From Corynespora cassiicola (taxonomy: Eukaryota > Ascomycota > Dothideomycetes > Pleosporales > Corynesporascaceae), in contig JAEUWY010000020.1 of the NCBI GenBank assembly GCA_022059125.1, positions 2,542,001-2,606,000 on the forward strand: a stretch of 64,000 nt of DNA, read 5' to 3'. The position numbers were made by a program, and so were the translations under genes. Each line of letters begins with the position of its first letter. Within the stretch, counting starts at the first letter, position 1. This document shows positions 9,774 through 21,550 of the stretch, in pieces. A model generated the notes under the pieces. It was not told the origin of the DNA, did no database searches, and was given only the letters and a program-made list of their open reading frames with translations.

Positions 9774-11969
9774 CGTGATTAATAGGTCTGGTTTTGCACG
9801 ACGCTTGAATATGAATGCTCTGGACCTAAAGACAGGTGTAAAAAAGTAGTAAAAGGGCCAGAGGAGTAAAATTCATGGCCTGCAGTGTGTTTATAAAGAA
9901 ATAAGCAGGTGATTAGTGCGTTACAATGGCGCTAAGCTCAATCAAGGCAACTGCTTGGAGAGACGCCCATGGAAGTCTGGAGATAACAGTGCGTTTGTAG
10001 TGAAGGACCCTTCAAAAAACCATAGAATCTTCTTTCTTCATCTATAGTTTGACATTAAAGAATTTATTCGACTAAAAATACACGAATTCCCCTGAGTGGC
10101 CTCCAAGAACGTAAGTTTAGCCAATTCACTGCTGATAGCTTGGCGGAGACACGCGTTCATATGTTGCTAGCGAACAATCACGCCATGTTACCAGAGAAGA
10201 GTATAATGCTGTCACTTTAACCTATTTCAAGAAGACAATTTGGAGAAAGGTTCAGGAGGTTTCAGTATACGAGCTGGGCAACGCTTTTAAAGGAATGCGT
10301 GATACTAGGATCGGCATATAGGGGGCTGAATAAAGGCGCAGCCGAGTAAATACCGCACCCACAAGTTATCAAGGGGCAAATGGGAATGTGATATCCCATC
10401 ACCTGTTTCACGACCGAGTCAGTTTGCCATGTCCAAGTACCCATTCTACGTGTGCCGCTCGGGCTTTCAAAGCAGCGAAAGGCCGCAACCCGTCCCATTT
10501 TCGTTCACCGACATTCAATTTTCGCCTCGAGCGCAGAGATCAGCATTGCAGGTACAAAATTCGTACAAGCATCTCCCTGCTTCGACTCTTCGCGAACAGC
10601 CTTGCTATCCACATACTAGTCGTCTTGGCCAATCGGGGATATTTGATACTGGATTACTCCGCCTCCGCGGAGGGCGCACTAGCCCCAGCCGTTCGGAAGG
10701 AACTGTGAAGAGCTGCAAGCTAGATGACTAACTAGGCACCACGGCGGTTAGAAGTGCCCCGAGAAGACAGTGGTGTGAGAAGTTGTCACTTGACACGACC
10801 AGAACGGCAAACTGCCGTTTTGAGAAAATGCCGTCGCCGCAGCCCTTATGCATGTGTTCAATAGTTCGCATCTGTGCCCCGTGGACCATGAATGTCGATG
10901 GGTGAAACCATGTACAAAACATGTTGAAAGTCCTCATAGAACTCTATTGCAGAAGAAAGCCGATCCCCCAGCCCCTAGACTTGATTCTTGCAATCATCGC
11001 AGTACTCCCAGCCATCGAGTTCTGTGTGCATGGAGTTGTGAACAGGATGGCTATGGGACTTTGTACTGCGATACCGCAAAGTGCTTTTTTTCCTCTTTCG
11101 TCCTGCATTCGAGATCTCGCTCTGATTCAAGCGCTTTGCCGCATTGGGCAGAAATTCTAGACGGCGTGGCGCAGATCAGAAAAGCTTACCCCCAAGCCCG
11201 ACTCCGACTCAGCGGATCCCCATGCGGACGGATCCACCCGGAAGAACACGCGCGCGAGCGCTTCCTAGATGTGGTGAGCGCTTGTCCACGCAGAGTTGCC
11301 AAATATAATTGATCGGCGCAGAAAGGGTGCGCAATTGAGTTACTGCCACATGTAACAGGTCGGCCGCAGCTGAGACTCTTTGCAGTGATGTTGTGACTTG
11401 CATGACATGCATGCGAAGCTGATGACAGCGAAGAGAAGAACAATAAATGCATTACGATAACGACCGCATAGCTTGCGTGTACAATAGAAAAGATCAGAGA
11501 GAGGCGGGATATTCGAGATGCTCGGTAATCTTGCCGCGAAACGATACCAAGCCCACTTGGGGTGCCATCTTCACGCCACTCGTTCTTGTATGCTTCACAA
11601 ACCATGAACCGGTTCTCCACGTATCCCCACCCACGCCCGCTACTCGTGCATAAGCTTCACTATCGCCCTTTTCCGGGGATCAAGGGTCTGACCATGGCCG
11701 CCTAGTGCGCTGAGGGCTGAGGGTTTAGCACCGGCAAGTACGAAAGCGGCACATATCAACAGGCAACAAATGCGTACGAGATGTCCCAAGCGTCGTACCT
11801 GAAGCGTATATATACCATCTTGTACACCTACCATGTTTCGATCAGGCAGACAGACAGAAGCAACTGGCTCTCGTTCCCAGTCCCACTCGTTCTCAACCGT
11901 CTACCGTCGTTCCGTCTGAAGAGAAACATCCGAGCCGTTCGTATTTTTGATACCCCCCCCTCTTCAGCC
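9774..11969. other. Long intergenic region upstream of the peroxidase gene
   Basis: About 2.2 kb without a supported gene. Several frames of 60-154 codons occur on both strands but lack domain motifs, coherent splice partners or usual fungal composition. The right end contains the peroxidase promoter, with a TATA box at 11807. No repeat or mobile element was recognised. Confidence 0.4.
11807..11814 (+). promoter_or_regulatory. TATA box, peroxidase promoter
   Basis: A perfect TATATATA run lies 156 bp upstream of the peroxidase ATG at 11970. It is followed by a pyrimidine-rich leader, as is common for fungal secreted-enzyme genes. The assignment rests on position and sequence only. Confidence 0.45.
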
Positions 11970-12898
11970 ATGTATCTCCAATCGACTCTTCTTTTCGGTC
12001 TCACGGCCTCGACCAACGCCTTCAGCCTCTTCCCCCGCCAATCAAATTCCTGCCCCAGCGTCTGGTCCGACGTGGCAAAGGACCTACAAGCCGACTTTTC
12101 AGGCTGCAACGGCGACGCTCGAGGTGCCATCCGCGCCCCCTTCCACGACTGCATCAACAACGGCTGCGACGGCAGCCTGATCCTCGCCCAAGAGTACACG
12201 CGCGCCGAGAACGCGGGGCTGAGCGGGATATGCATCAAGCTCGGCGACAAGGCGAAGCAGTTCAACGTTGGCACCGCAGACATGATCCAGTTCGCCGCCG
12301 CCATGGGCATCGCGTCGTGCCAGCTCGGGCCCCGGGTCCGCGCCCTGGTCGGCAGGAAGGACAGCAGCGTTGCGGCGCCCGAGGGCTCGGTGCCCAGCTC
12401 GCGGGACTCGGTCGACAAAATCCTCGGTGCGTTCGGCGACAAGGGCTTCTCTGCGATTGATGTCGTCGCGCTCATGGGGTCGCACTCGACGGCGAGGCAA
12501 TTCTTCGACGACCCGGCCAAGGCGGGGGCTTCGCTGGACTCGACGCCCACGGTATGGGACGTCAAGTTCTACCAGGAGACTACCGACGGCACGGCGCCGT
12601 ACAGCCTCGCGAGCGACAAGAAGCTGTCCAACGACACGAGGGTGAGTCGCGCTTCCGATGACATTTGAGATGAAGGGCAAGACTGCTAACGCGAATACAC
12701 TAGACTGGCGGCTCTTGGAGCACGTTTGCGGGAAGCCAAGGCGGCTGGGCAGCGGCGTTTGTGGATGCTTGGGATAGGTTCAGCGTGGTTGGGAATGACG
12801 AGGGGAGCCTTGCTGATTGCTCGAGCCTGATCCCCGGCGGTGCGAACAAGAGGGAGGCCATGAGGGCGCCGGTGGCTGGCCGAAGCTACATCCCCTGA
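11970..12898 (+). CDS. Secreted class II-like heme peroxidase
   Basis: Exons 11970-12641 and 12704-12898 (intron GTGAGT..ACTAG, 62 nt, with GCTAAC branch) give 288 aa. Residues 1-18 are a signal peptide followed by a possible KEX-like FPRQ site. The distal heme site is R55-A-P-F-H59-D-C, and CDGS follows at 66. The proximal histidine is H172 in ALMGSHSTA. The segment DSTPTVWDVKFY and the C-terminal Cys/TGG..W pattern match the ascomycete plant-type (class II-like) peroxidases. Such enzymes use H2O2 to oxidise phenolic or other small substrates outside the cell. I see no acidic Mn-binding triad that I could assign, and I did not find a clear surface catalytic Trp, so lignin or manganese peroxidase activity is not claimed. 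The frame upstream to 11781 is leader, not coding. Confidence 0.88.
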
Positions 12899-13572
12899 AG
12901 AGCCGAGTCTCTTGATTTTTTTTTCCTAAAATCCGTTTACGATATCTCTTATAGAAGAACGACTCGCGATATAATGCTATTTTGGTAAAAGTAATGCAAG
13001 CAAGATTCCAAACAAACTAGATCCGTTGGTCATGGACAGACACTGCCGGGAAGGTTGTAAACGAGGCGTGCAGAGTTTGGTCGATTGTGGTATAGGAGTC
13101 TTCCTGCAATTTCAATAAACCATGACAAGGGGAAGCCTCACAAACTGACTAAGGCGGGATGGGTGGAGGTGGAACGGCGCGCAAACGGCGGCCGGGCGGG
13201 AACATGGTTTGTACTAACACTAACCGGGGCTAGTCTGTCACCCGTGACACCTTCAGGCCGACTTGTCCACATCCTGTTCCATCTGGAGTCGACTCGTCCG
13301 GCCGCGAAGAGGCAGTTTCCAGAGTGCATGTCTATACGGATTGACGAGTCCATACTGTGAGTAATGCTATCACGTCAGATGCAAGGTTCGTTGCGGGGTT
13401 TCGGCAAGATCCCAGAAATGGATCCATGCATTTTTATGTGGCACAGCCTTCCTCCCTAATCTTTCCGATTCGACCTCCAAGTATACGCAACCGACCTGTT
13501 ACTGTTTAGTCGCGAGGGGACTCGCGTGCTCTACATTTTCTCCATTCAGACATCAGGAAGAGAAAAAAAGCA
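12899..13572. other. Intergenic region
   Basis: This gap of 674 bp holds the 3' flank of the peroxidase and the promoter of the next gene. Short frames on both strands (13085-13360) are unsupported. No repeats or clear core promoter elements were seen. Confidence 0.4.
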
Positions 13573-14229
13573 ATGCCAGCCGCCGGGACTTTTGTCCACC
13601 GCCCCGTTACCCCTTCTGGCTCCAAGGGAACCTTCTACTTTGCCTACGGCTCCAACCTTTCTCCCACCCAAATGTCCATCCGCTGCAAGTCGGCGCCGAG
13701 ATCTTCAATCCCGATCGCCGTCGCGCGCCTACGCGGCTGGAAGTGGCACATATGCGAGCGCGGGAGCGCAAACATAGTCTACACGGGAGGGGTTGGGCTG
13801 CAAAACGAGACGTGGGGCTTGGTTTACGATTTGGATGTCCAGGACGAGAAATTGCTGGATTATTGGGAGGGCGTCGATTGGCAGGCGCCGCAGGTAATGG
13901 ACAATGGGGCGAGGAGTACTACGCAGGGGCGCGGGCGCCATAACAAGCTCTATCTCGAGGCCGAGATTGTGAGGTGGAATTCAAATGAGTGGGAAGATAG
14001 GTTGGGCAAGGAAAATGCGAGGGCGAGGATGCTCGTCTACGTCGATGAATATCGAACTTGGGACGGGTATATTCGACCTTCTTATGCAGGGCGCATGAAT
14101 CGAGGTATAAGAGAAGCAATCGAGTTTGGCTTGAGCGAGGAATGGGTAGCAAATGTGTTGCGTCAATGGGTTATGCGAGGTGTCGAAGCCCCGGAGGGAT
14201 TTGTTGGTGGCGATGGACCAAAGGACTGA
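13573..14229 (+). CDS. Gamma-glutamylcyclotransferase-like protein
   Basis: Intronless 218-aa protein starting at the ATG at 13573 after an A-rich leader. FYFAYGSNLSPTQM (about residues 22-35) is the substrate-binding loop signature (YGSNL) of the GGCT/AIG2-like fold. WGLVYDLDVQDEKLLDYWEGVDW contains the acidic residue (E in WEGVDW) at the position of the catalytic glutamate of the family. The C-terminal part (RMLVYVDEYRTWDG..YAGRMNRGIREA) fits the fungal members, which are usually 180-260 aa. Known relatives convert gamma-glutamyl amino acids to 5-oxoproline plus the free amino acid. The substrate of this protein is unknown. It has no signal peptide, so it is likely cytosolic. Confidence 0.85.
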   Translation: MPAAGTFVHRPVTPSGSKGTFYFAYGSNLSPTQMSIRCKSAPRSSIPIAVARLRGWKWHICERGSANIVYTGGVGLQNETWGLVYDLDVQDEKLLDYWEGVDWQAPQVMDNGARSTTQGRGRHNKLYLEAEIVRWNSNEWEDRLGKENARARMLVYVDEYRTWDGYIRPSYAGRMNRGIREAIEFGLSEEWVANVLRQWVMRGVEAPEGFVGGDGPKD

Positions 14230-14433
14230 CACGACATTTTGTCCCTAGTAAGATTGTGTGCTGGGGAAAAAGATCAATTCTAACGCGAGACAGCCATTTG
14301 TTGCCTCGATTAACTTCTCTAATAGAAAACATAGAAACCCGGCCAATCTTGATATATGATCCCCCCCCATTACCATAGGAAAGTGCACTACCATAATCCA
14401 ACGTCAATGTGCTGTTGAAGGTCAGGGCCTGAT

Positions 14434-15626
14434 CTACGCAGCAGGCCCATATTGAGCTTGGAATCCTCCTGGAAGCACGTCGAACCCTAGAAAGACCTGT
14501 CAGCAAGTGGTCTGTCTGGTCGAAATCAAGTTGGAAATTCGGCTTACATCCATCAATATCCTCATCCACGACCGGCTCCATCGTACACTTGTTCATGGCC
14601 TCGATCGACTGCAACTTCAGCCCCGACTCGGCGCAATTGCTCGAAAAATTGCACGGATAGTCCATAATTTTCTGCAGCGCATCGCCCTTCCACCCAAACA
14701 CATAGTCCGCATGGTTCGCGTAGCCCGTTGCATCCCCAAAGCTCCACACAAACGGGCTGCTCCCATCCTTTGGCCACTCGAGCTCATTAAAGGGCTTCGT
14801 GTCCCAAACGACCTCAAACATGACCTGCGGTGTGCGCACCGGGTGGGTCGCGGGACAGGGGCCGCCGCTCTCGAACGTGCCCGTTTCGGGGTAGCTCATG
14901 TGCGCCATGTGGTCCGGGGAGTCGAGGTTCTTGCCATCCCAGCAGGTCGGGAAACGAAGGGAGGTCATGATCCCTTCTTTGCATGGCCGCTTCGGAAATG
15001 CCATCAATTCGGGAGAGCGCTGGTTGAAGGTGTCGAGGCATGTGTAGGTGAGCTGGCGGAAGCGGGATGCTGCTGGGAGGCCGCGTGCTGTCACGTCGCC
15101 GACGAACATGCGGAAGCCCTGGTCTTGTCAATAGTAGCTTACATTTTCTTGTTGCGCCTACGTACGGGTTGGAATGCGGTGACTTTGGATTTTTGCGCGG
15201 TGTCGTAGATGGCATCCTGCATGTAATAGACGGTGAGGCCGCCATTGGCAGTCCGGAATTGATTGTTTCCAAGCTGTTTCACGCGCTTGTATGTCCCATT
15301 TTGGGCGCGAAAATAAAGTATCGCGGTCCAGTAGTTTGAAAAATCGTCGCTAAATTGGCATGAAGTGCAAGAGGATTCCCCTGGCATGTCCTTTTCAGGA
15401 TGCATAGTTGCGTTGAATGAATTCTAATGGGATTATGAGTACGTTGAATATGGCATGTAGATGGAAGACTGACACCGCCGACGATCTGGTGAACATGAAC
15501 AGACGGTACCATTCCCGGGTTGACCAGTGGATCGAGTCGCTCTGTTACCAGCTGAGAGCAGTGGAATCGGACCACAGCGTAGCTGGGCGTGACAGCCGCC
15601 AGGGCCAGAATGGCATTCCATTTCAT
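14434..15626 (-). CDS. Secreted DUF1996 protein
   Basis: Four exons: 15474-15626, 15166-15423, 14548-15118 and 14434-14486, for 344 aa. All introns are short (50, 47 and 61 nt). Splicing restores the DUF1996 hallmarks: signal peptide MKWNAILALAAVTPSYA, then RFHCSQLVTERLDPLVNPG and HQIVGG joined to NSFNATMHPEKD. Later come CTSCQFSDDFSNYWTAILYF, FRMFVGD, FPTCWDGKNLDSPDHMAHM and finally EDIDGWFDVLPGG at the last junction. These proteins are widespread secreted fungal proteins of unknown biochemical function; some carry carbohydrate-binding WSC domains, which this one lacks. It is divergent from the small secreted protein gene at 16260. Length is typical of the short, domain-only members. Confidence 0.9.
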
Positions 15627-16259
15627 CTTGAAAAATTCGCGTTGGAGCTAGTCTTTTGGGTTTGCACGCCGGGGTTGTATGATGTTTTTAGGTAACTGTT
15701 TTGTAGGTATTGATGTGGTACCTCTAGTTGTCGAAGGAATGTGCAAGAATCACAGTGGTTGATTCCTATCTGTAACCACCAAATGATGGGCCTTTGCTGG
15801 GCTAGCTCATCGTAGGCCCTCCAAAAATTGCTCATAGCCCAAAGACTTATTGAATCCATCAATTTTCGGATGTCCAGCGCTGGTCAAGCACATGCGCCGG
15901 ATCTCAATGGCCGCAACTCGGTGCCAGTACATCCGCAACACAAGTTAACAGAAGATATCTCTGGTTCGCTTAACATGTTTACTTTGGAGTTCCAAGTATT
16001 CGGAGATCTTCCAATCTGCTGTTAATTACTCCATCAAATGTATAGTGTGGGGCAAGTTTAGATGGTTATATGCCGAGGTGGGGCTCATTGTACGACTGAA
16101 AGTCGCCTCCAGTAACGAAGTGATTGGAAAACTTGAAAAGAGTGCGTTTTGGAGTTTGCCAACGACAGTCATACAAAGAAGACAGCGGTCCAGCGAGCTG
16201 TTGGCCGAGGGAGCGAGAAATCCAACTTTAAACAAAAAAAAAGCAGAATTCATCTCACT
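15627..16259. promoter_or_regulatory. Shared upstream region of two secreted-protein genes
   Basis: This 633-bp region separates the start codons of the DUF1996 gene (minus) and the 8-Cys secreted protein (plus), so both promoters must lie here. No clear TATA box was identified. An A-rich stretch (AACAAAAAAAAAG, about 16231-16243) directly precedes the plus-strand ATG. Co-regulation is possible but not shown by the sequence. Confidence 0.4.
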
Positions 16260-16612
16260 ATGCTGAAGTTCAAATTTTTCGTCTTCGGCCTCACATTGTC
16301 AGGAGTTGGAGCACAAAAGGTCGACGAGTGCCCCAAGGACGAATACGCATGCCATGATATCATGAATTCAAGTCAATGCATCGAGCAGCTTATTATCGAA
16401 AAGCTCGCACCAGCGACAAGAGAGGCACTGATCAAGTGTGTGGAGTACGAAGGAACAGTCACAAACCTACCGGGAGCTAGCAAGGTGAGCATCAAGATCC
16501 CTCCAGTTCGAGGGCTCGTGTTGATAGATGAAAGTACTGTCGATGTCCTGGATGCCACTCAGCGCCCATCACCGCCGTCATCAAGGAGTTGTTCCCCCCG
16601 CCATGCTCTTGA
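16260..16612 (+). CDS. Small secreted cysteine-rich protein
   Basis: Exons 16260-16484 and 16535-16612 (intron GTGAGC..GAAAG, 50 nt) give 100 aa. The leader MLKFKFFVFGLTLSGVGA is a signal peptide. The mature part has eight cysteines: DEC, YAC, SQC, IKC, then a cluster YCRCPGCHS and a final PPPCS. Splicing is needed to reach the second half; reading through the intron gives an unrelated tail ending at 16730. The pattern DEYACHDIMNSSQCIEQL looks like a conserved ascomycete secreted protein, but I cannot name a family or function. Size, signal peptide and even Cys number fit effector-like or other extracellular small proteins. It converges with the Zn2Cys6 gene, 44 bp between stop codons. Confidence 0.75.
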
Positions 16613-16656
16613 AGATGCGGGATGCTTCGCACATATAAGAACATGTATGACAGAAT

Positions 16657-18004
16657 CTATTTCGTTATCTCGAGCAGCTCTTCCAACCTGTCGCCATGAT
16701 ACTCGTGAGACCTTGCCAGATACATCCTAATCGCCTTCAACTCAACCTCAGCCCTAAAGCTCAACCACCAGACCGTCTTCTTCGCCATACTATACCACAA
16801 CGCCAGCAAAACCAAGGCCGTGGGATCCCTCCCCCTCAGCAACTCCCTGAAGCCTTCATCCATGAAGCCCAAAAACGAAAAATACCTACACGAACTCTCG
16901 CGGCTCGGATCGAAGGCCAGAATGTATGCCAACGCATGTGCAGCGCGGAAATACGCATTGTTGTCGGGGCCACTCGACCCCTCACGCAGTCCACAAAGCC
17001 GCGCCAAAGCCGGCGGCACGCCGTCCCCCACGCCCCCCGTCGGCAACTTCGGCATCTTGCTTGCCATGGCCTGCGATACGCTGCTGAAGATGCTGTCGGG
17101 CCGCGCGGGGTCGGTCAGTGCCCACACTTGGGCTTTGCCCTCGTTCATGCGCAGCCATACGAGGTCGAGGTCGGTGCCGGGGTCCGGCGGCGACGGAGGG
17201 GAGGGCTGCATCGGCCAGCTGCGGCGCGGGTCCGACGTCTCGATGCAGCAAAAGGCGATGCCGCTGAGATTGACCGAGGTGGCGTAGACGGCATCGCGGG
17301 ACTGGGGGTCGATGGGGTGCGAGAGGGTTTGGGCGAAGAGGGAGGCGGCTTGGGACCAGTGGTAGAGTTCGTCTGGGGAGCGGTGCAGGGGGGCCGGGTC
17401 GGATGCGGAGCGCAAGTAGCGCGAGTGCGTTGCTGCAATTGTCAATATACCGTGCAGGAGAGGTGGGTACTATTATTCTATCATCAGATCATGTGGCTTG
17501 GGCGGTGGAATAGGTGGGTTGGGCGCGCACGGCAAAAGCCATCTTCAAGATGGTGGACTTGTAAACCGAGGGCAGCCACATGTCGCCTAGCGTGTAGAGG
17601 GTGTAATTCTCAAACATGTCGAGAGCGGCTAGTGACGAGGCGTCTAGTTCTACGTGCCAAGATGCGTTGGAGGATATCAGAGGGGCACGCAGGGGTCGGG
17701 GGCGTGGTGGCTTGGGGAGCTCGATGATCCAAGAGCTCGATTCGGAGAAGGTGGCCATTTTGTCCTTGGTATTGTAGCTACAGACCAGGCCATGCTCGTG
17801 GCATTTTCTGCATTGGGGTTTGCGCTCGTCGCACTTGATGGTGACGGTTAGTCTTGCATGCCAGATGCATCCATGCATGGACAGGTCCTCCCTCCACCGA
17901 GTGCTTACTTTCTCATGTCGCGTCTTGCAATTGCTACACCCACGACGAGATTTCGTGTGAGGTCTCCGCTTGCGTACCGCACCATCACCCAATGCTTTTG
18001 CCAT
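16657..18004 (-). CDS. Zn2Cys6 transcription factor (UPC2-like architecture)
   Basis: Exons 17909-18004, 17531-17833 and 16657-17469 encode 403 aa. Intron 1 (GTAAGC..ATCAAG, 75 nt, branch GACTAAC) splits the zinc cluster; its removal gives CSNCKTRHEKCDERKPQC then RKCHEHGLVC, the six-cysteine binuclear motif. A basic region (RKRRPHTKSRRG) precedes it. Intron 2 (61 nt) joins LKMAFA to YPPLLHGILTIAATHSRYLR, the block typical of UPC2-like fungal regulators. The remainder is the helical regulatory domain. Such proteins bind CGG-type sites in the nucleus; UPC2 itself controls sterol genes, but many paralogs have other targets. The next gene on the same strand upstream is an SDR, which may be a target. 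Confidence 0.87.
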
Positions 18005-18198
18005 GGCGAAGAAGAAAAACTAAACGATGTTGAAAGAAGCATGTAGCTGCCTACCCTCCGCTCCACGCAGGGACGAAGGTGGGTCAGAAAGCTAACTCCT
18101 ACGCTAACCCAGATCCGTATTTCCCATTCTCCTCCCCGTTGATGGGATCCACCTTCAATGTCGATGGACGTCAGCCACGCGTTTCAGGACGGCCCCCA

Positions 18199-19348
18199 TC
18201 ACATATACGGCTTGACCTGTCTCTCCGACCACTCCCACCACTTCTCCGCCACTCCCGTCCCCCCTTCGCTCTCCGGCTTGGACGCATCAATGAGGTCCTG
18301 CCTCAGGGGGCCGAACCTGCCCCAGGGAATGACTAGGCACCATCAGCATCCAAGGACGTGGCAGCACGCGGGCTGAGAAGACAGCAACAAAAGGGTCGAA
18401 GAAGAAGAAGAAGAAAAACTCACTCCATCTCGACTCCCCCACCTCCCCACTCAGCCCGGCAAAAAGCTCGCTATACGCCCCCATCACCGCCGGATACCCA
18501 ACCGTAGCCCTCACGACCCTCCGCACCCACATCGGCAACTCCCTCCCCAGCTCCGTGCACACGGTCCCCGGATGCAGCGCCACGCTCACCACCCCACCGC
18601 CCTCGCCGCGCTCGCCGCCATGCCGCCGCGCAAACTCGGTCGCGTGGAGGTAGTTGCCCGCCTTGCTGACGCCGTAGAGCTCGCGCGCGCCCATGCCCGC
18701 GCGCGGATACGCTCCGTCTAGGTCTGCGACTGGCACGCCGCCCGGCGCGTACCCGTCGAGCTCGGCGGCGATGGACGACGTCCACACCACGCGCACCGCA
18801 TTGCTCGGCTCGCGCCGCGCCGTCGCGGCGAGCAGCGGCGCCAGCAGCTGGGTAAGCAGGAACGGCCCCAGGTTGTTGACCGCGAGGTGGATCTCGTGGC
18901 CCTGCGCGGAGCGGGAGCCTGGCGGCGCAAACGCCACGCCCGCGTTGTTGAACAGCACATCCAGGCGCGATTCCCGTGCCAGAAAAGCTTCCGCGGCGGG
19001 TTTTATGGTGGAGAGGTCGGACAGGTCGAGCGGGAGGGGGGTCAGGGTGCCGCGGGAGGTTGGGTGCGAGGAGCGGAGGGAAGAGATTGCGGCGAGGGTT
19101 TTGGGGGTGGAGCGCGCGGCGAGGTAGAGGGTTGCGTGCTTGGAGTAGAGGAGGTGGGCGAGGGCGAGGCCGATGCCCGACGTGGAGCCAGTGATGATGT
19201 AGACCTGGGGTGTAGGCTTGAGAGGGGTGTTGGTGAGGTTTGGGAGGGGGAAGGGGTTTACCTTGCCGTCGAGGTCGGGGAGGTTTGCTTCGGTGAATTC
19301 GGGATGAGGAGGGTATATGGAGCGGATTTGGCTCCAGGTCAGGCCCAT
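18199..19348 (-). CDS. Short-chain dehydrogenase/reductase (retinol dehydrogenase-like)
   Basis: Exons 19262-19348, 18424-19204 and 18199-18332 give 333 aa. Intron 1 (GTAAAC..CCCCAG, 57 nt) joins LDGK to VYIITG. Intron 2 (GTGAGT..CCTAG, 91 nt, with a GAA-type trinucleotide run) joins SRW to IIPWGRFGPLRQDL, the usual C-terminus of this subgroup. Rossmann motif TGSTSGIG (about residue 33), LFNNAG, a WTSSIAAE segment and catalytic YGVSK are present. These enzymes use NAD(P)H on carbonyl or alcohol substrates; the substrate is unknown. It lies 195 bp upstream of the Zn2Cys6 factor on the same strand. If intron 2 is retained, the frame stays open to 18287 and yields a Phe-rich, unrelated end. Confidence 0.87.
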
Positions 19349-20021
19349 TTTGACTATGGTGGTTTTGGGGGCGATTGGGGATTTAGGATGGAGAGGAAAT
19401 GGATGGTAACAGAAAGACCAGCGACTTTGAAAGTGACATTCTCTGACATGGCTTCGATCGAGCTATATGCTGCTTCGAAATACACGTCTGTCTAGTGATG
19501 CCCCAAATATCTTCCAAACAGCCTGACAGGACACTACTCTAAGCTAACCCATATCCGTATTGTTGACATTTTGATTGGCGAGTCAGGAAGCCTTGTCCTC
19601 GATCGAAACCTCCAACGAGATAGGTCTGATACAAATGACATAATCCTCAAGATTTAGGGGACGTCCATTGACACACTAAACACTTTTAGTATAGTAAGCG
19701 GGTAGTTGCATCGGACAGATATCCATGCACTCCGTCCGTAATACGGAAAGCAGTTAGCGCACCCCTCCCACGCAGGTCCACACAGGACGAGCAGCGAATC
19801 ATATTCACAAAACCAAAAAGCCGAAGCTCGAAAGAACACAAACATTTTCGTAAAGCACGCGATTCCATTTGCCAATAGCTACGAAAAATGAAAAGGTTGA
19901 TATGGGCAAATATGTACAATGCTTGAATCAACTCAAGAGCAATGGAAAGCCGCGCCCAATTTCCCAGGACCGACTATGAGCCATTGGACAGTCTCCGCCA
20001 TATAAAACGAGACTAGCGCAT
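19349..20021. other. Intergenic region
   Basis: This 673-bp gap lies between the stop of the subtilase gene and the start of the SDR, both on the minus strand. It holds only short frames without motifs. No repeats were seen. Confidence 0.4.
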
Positions 20022-21455
<1,434 letters not shown>

Positions 21456-21543
21456 CTTGAATAGAGGAGAGATGCACCGAGAGAAGAGACTGTTGACTGT
21501 TGACTCTTGAGTGATGATGGTCAAAGTGGCCAACAGGTGGGTT

Positions 21544-21550
21544 TATATAT
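21544..21550 (-). promoter_or_regulatory. TATA box, subtilase promoter
   Basis: The minus strand reads GGGATATATAAAC about 90 bp upstream of the subtilase start codon at 21455. The distance suits a fungal core promoter with a short leader. Confidence 0.55.

Noticed and set aside
10388..11312. Several 80-154 codon frames considered as a gene upstream of the peroxidase
   Set aside because: Frames overlap in different phases, show no motif, and no GT..AG pair links them into a coherent product.
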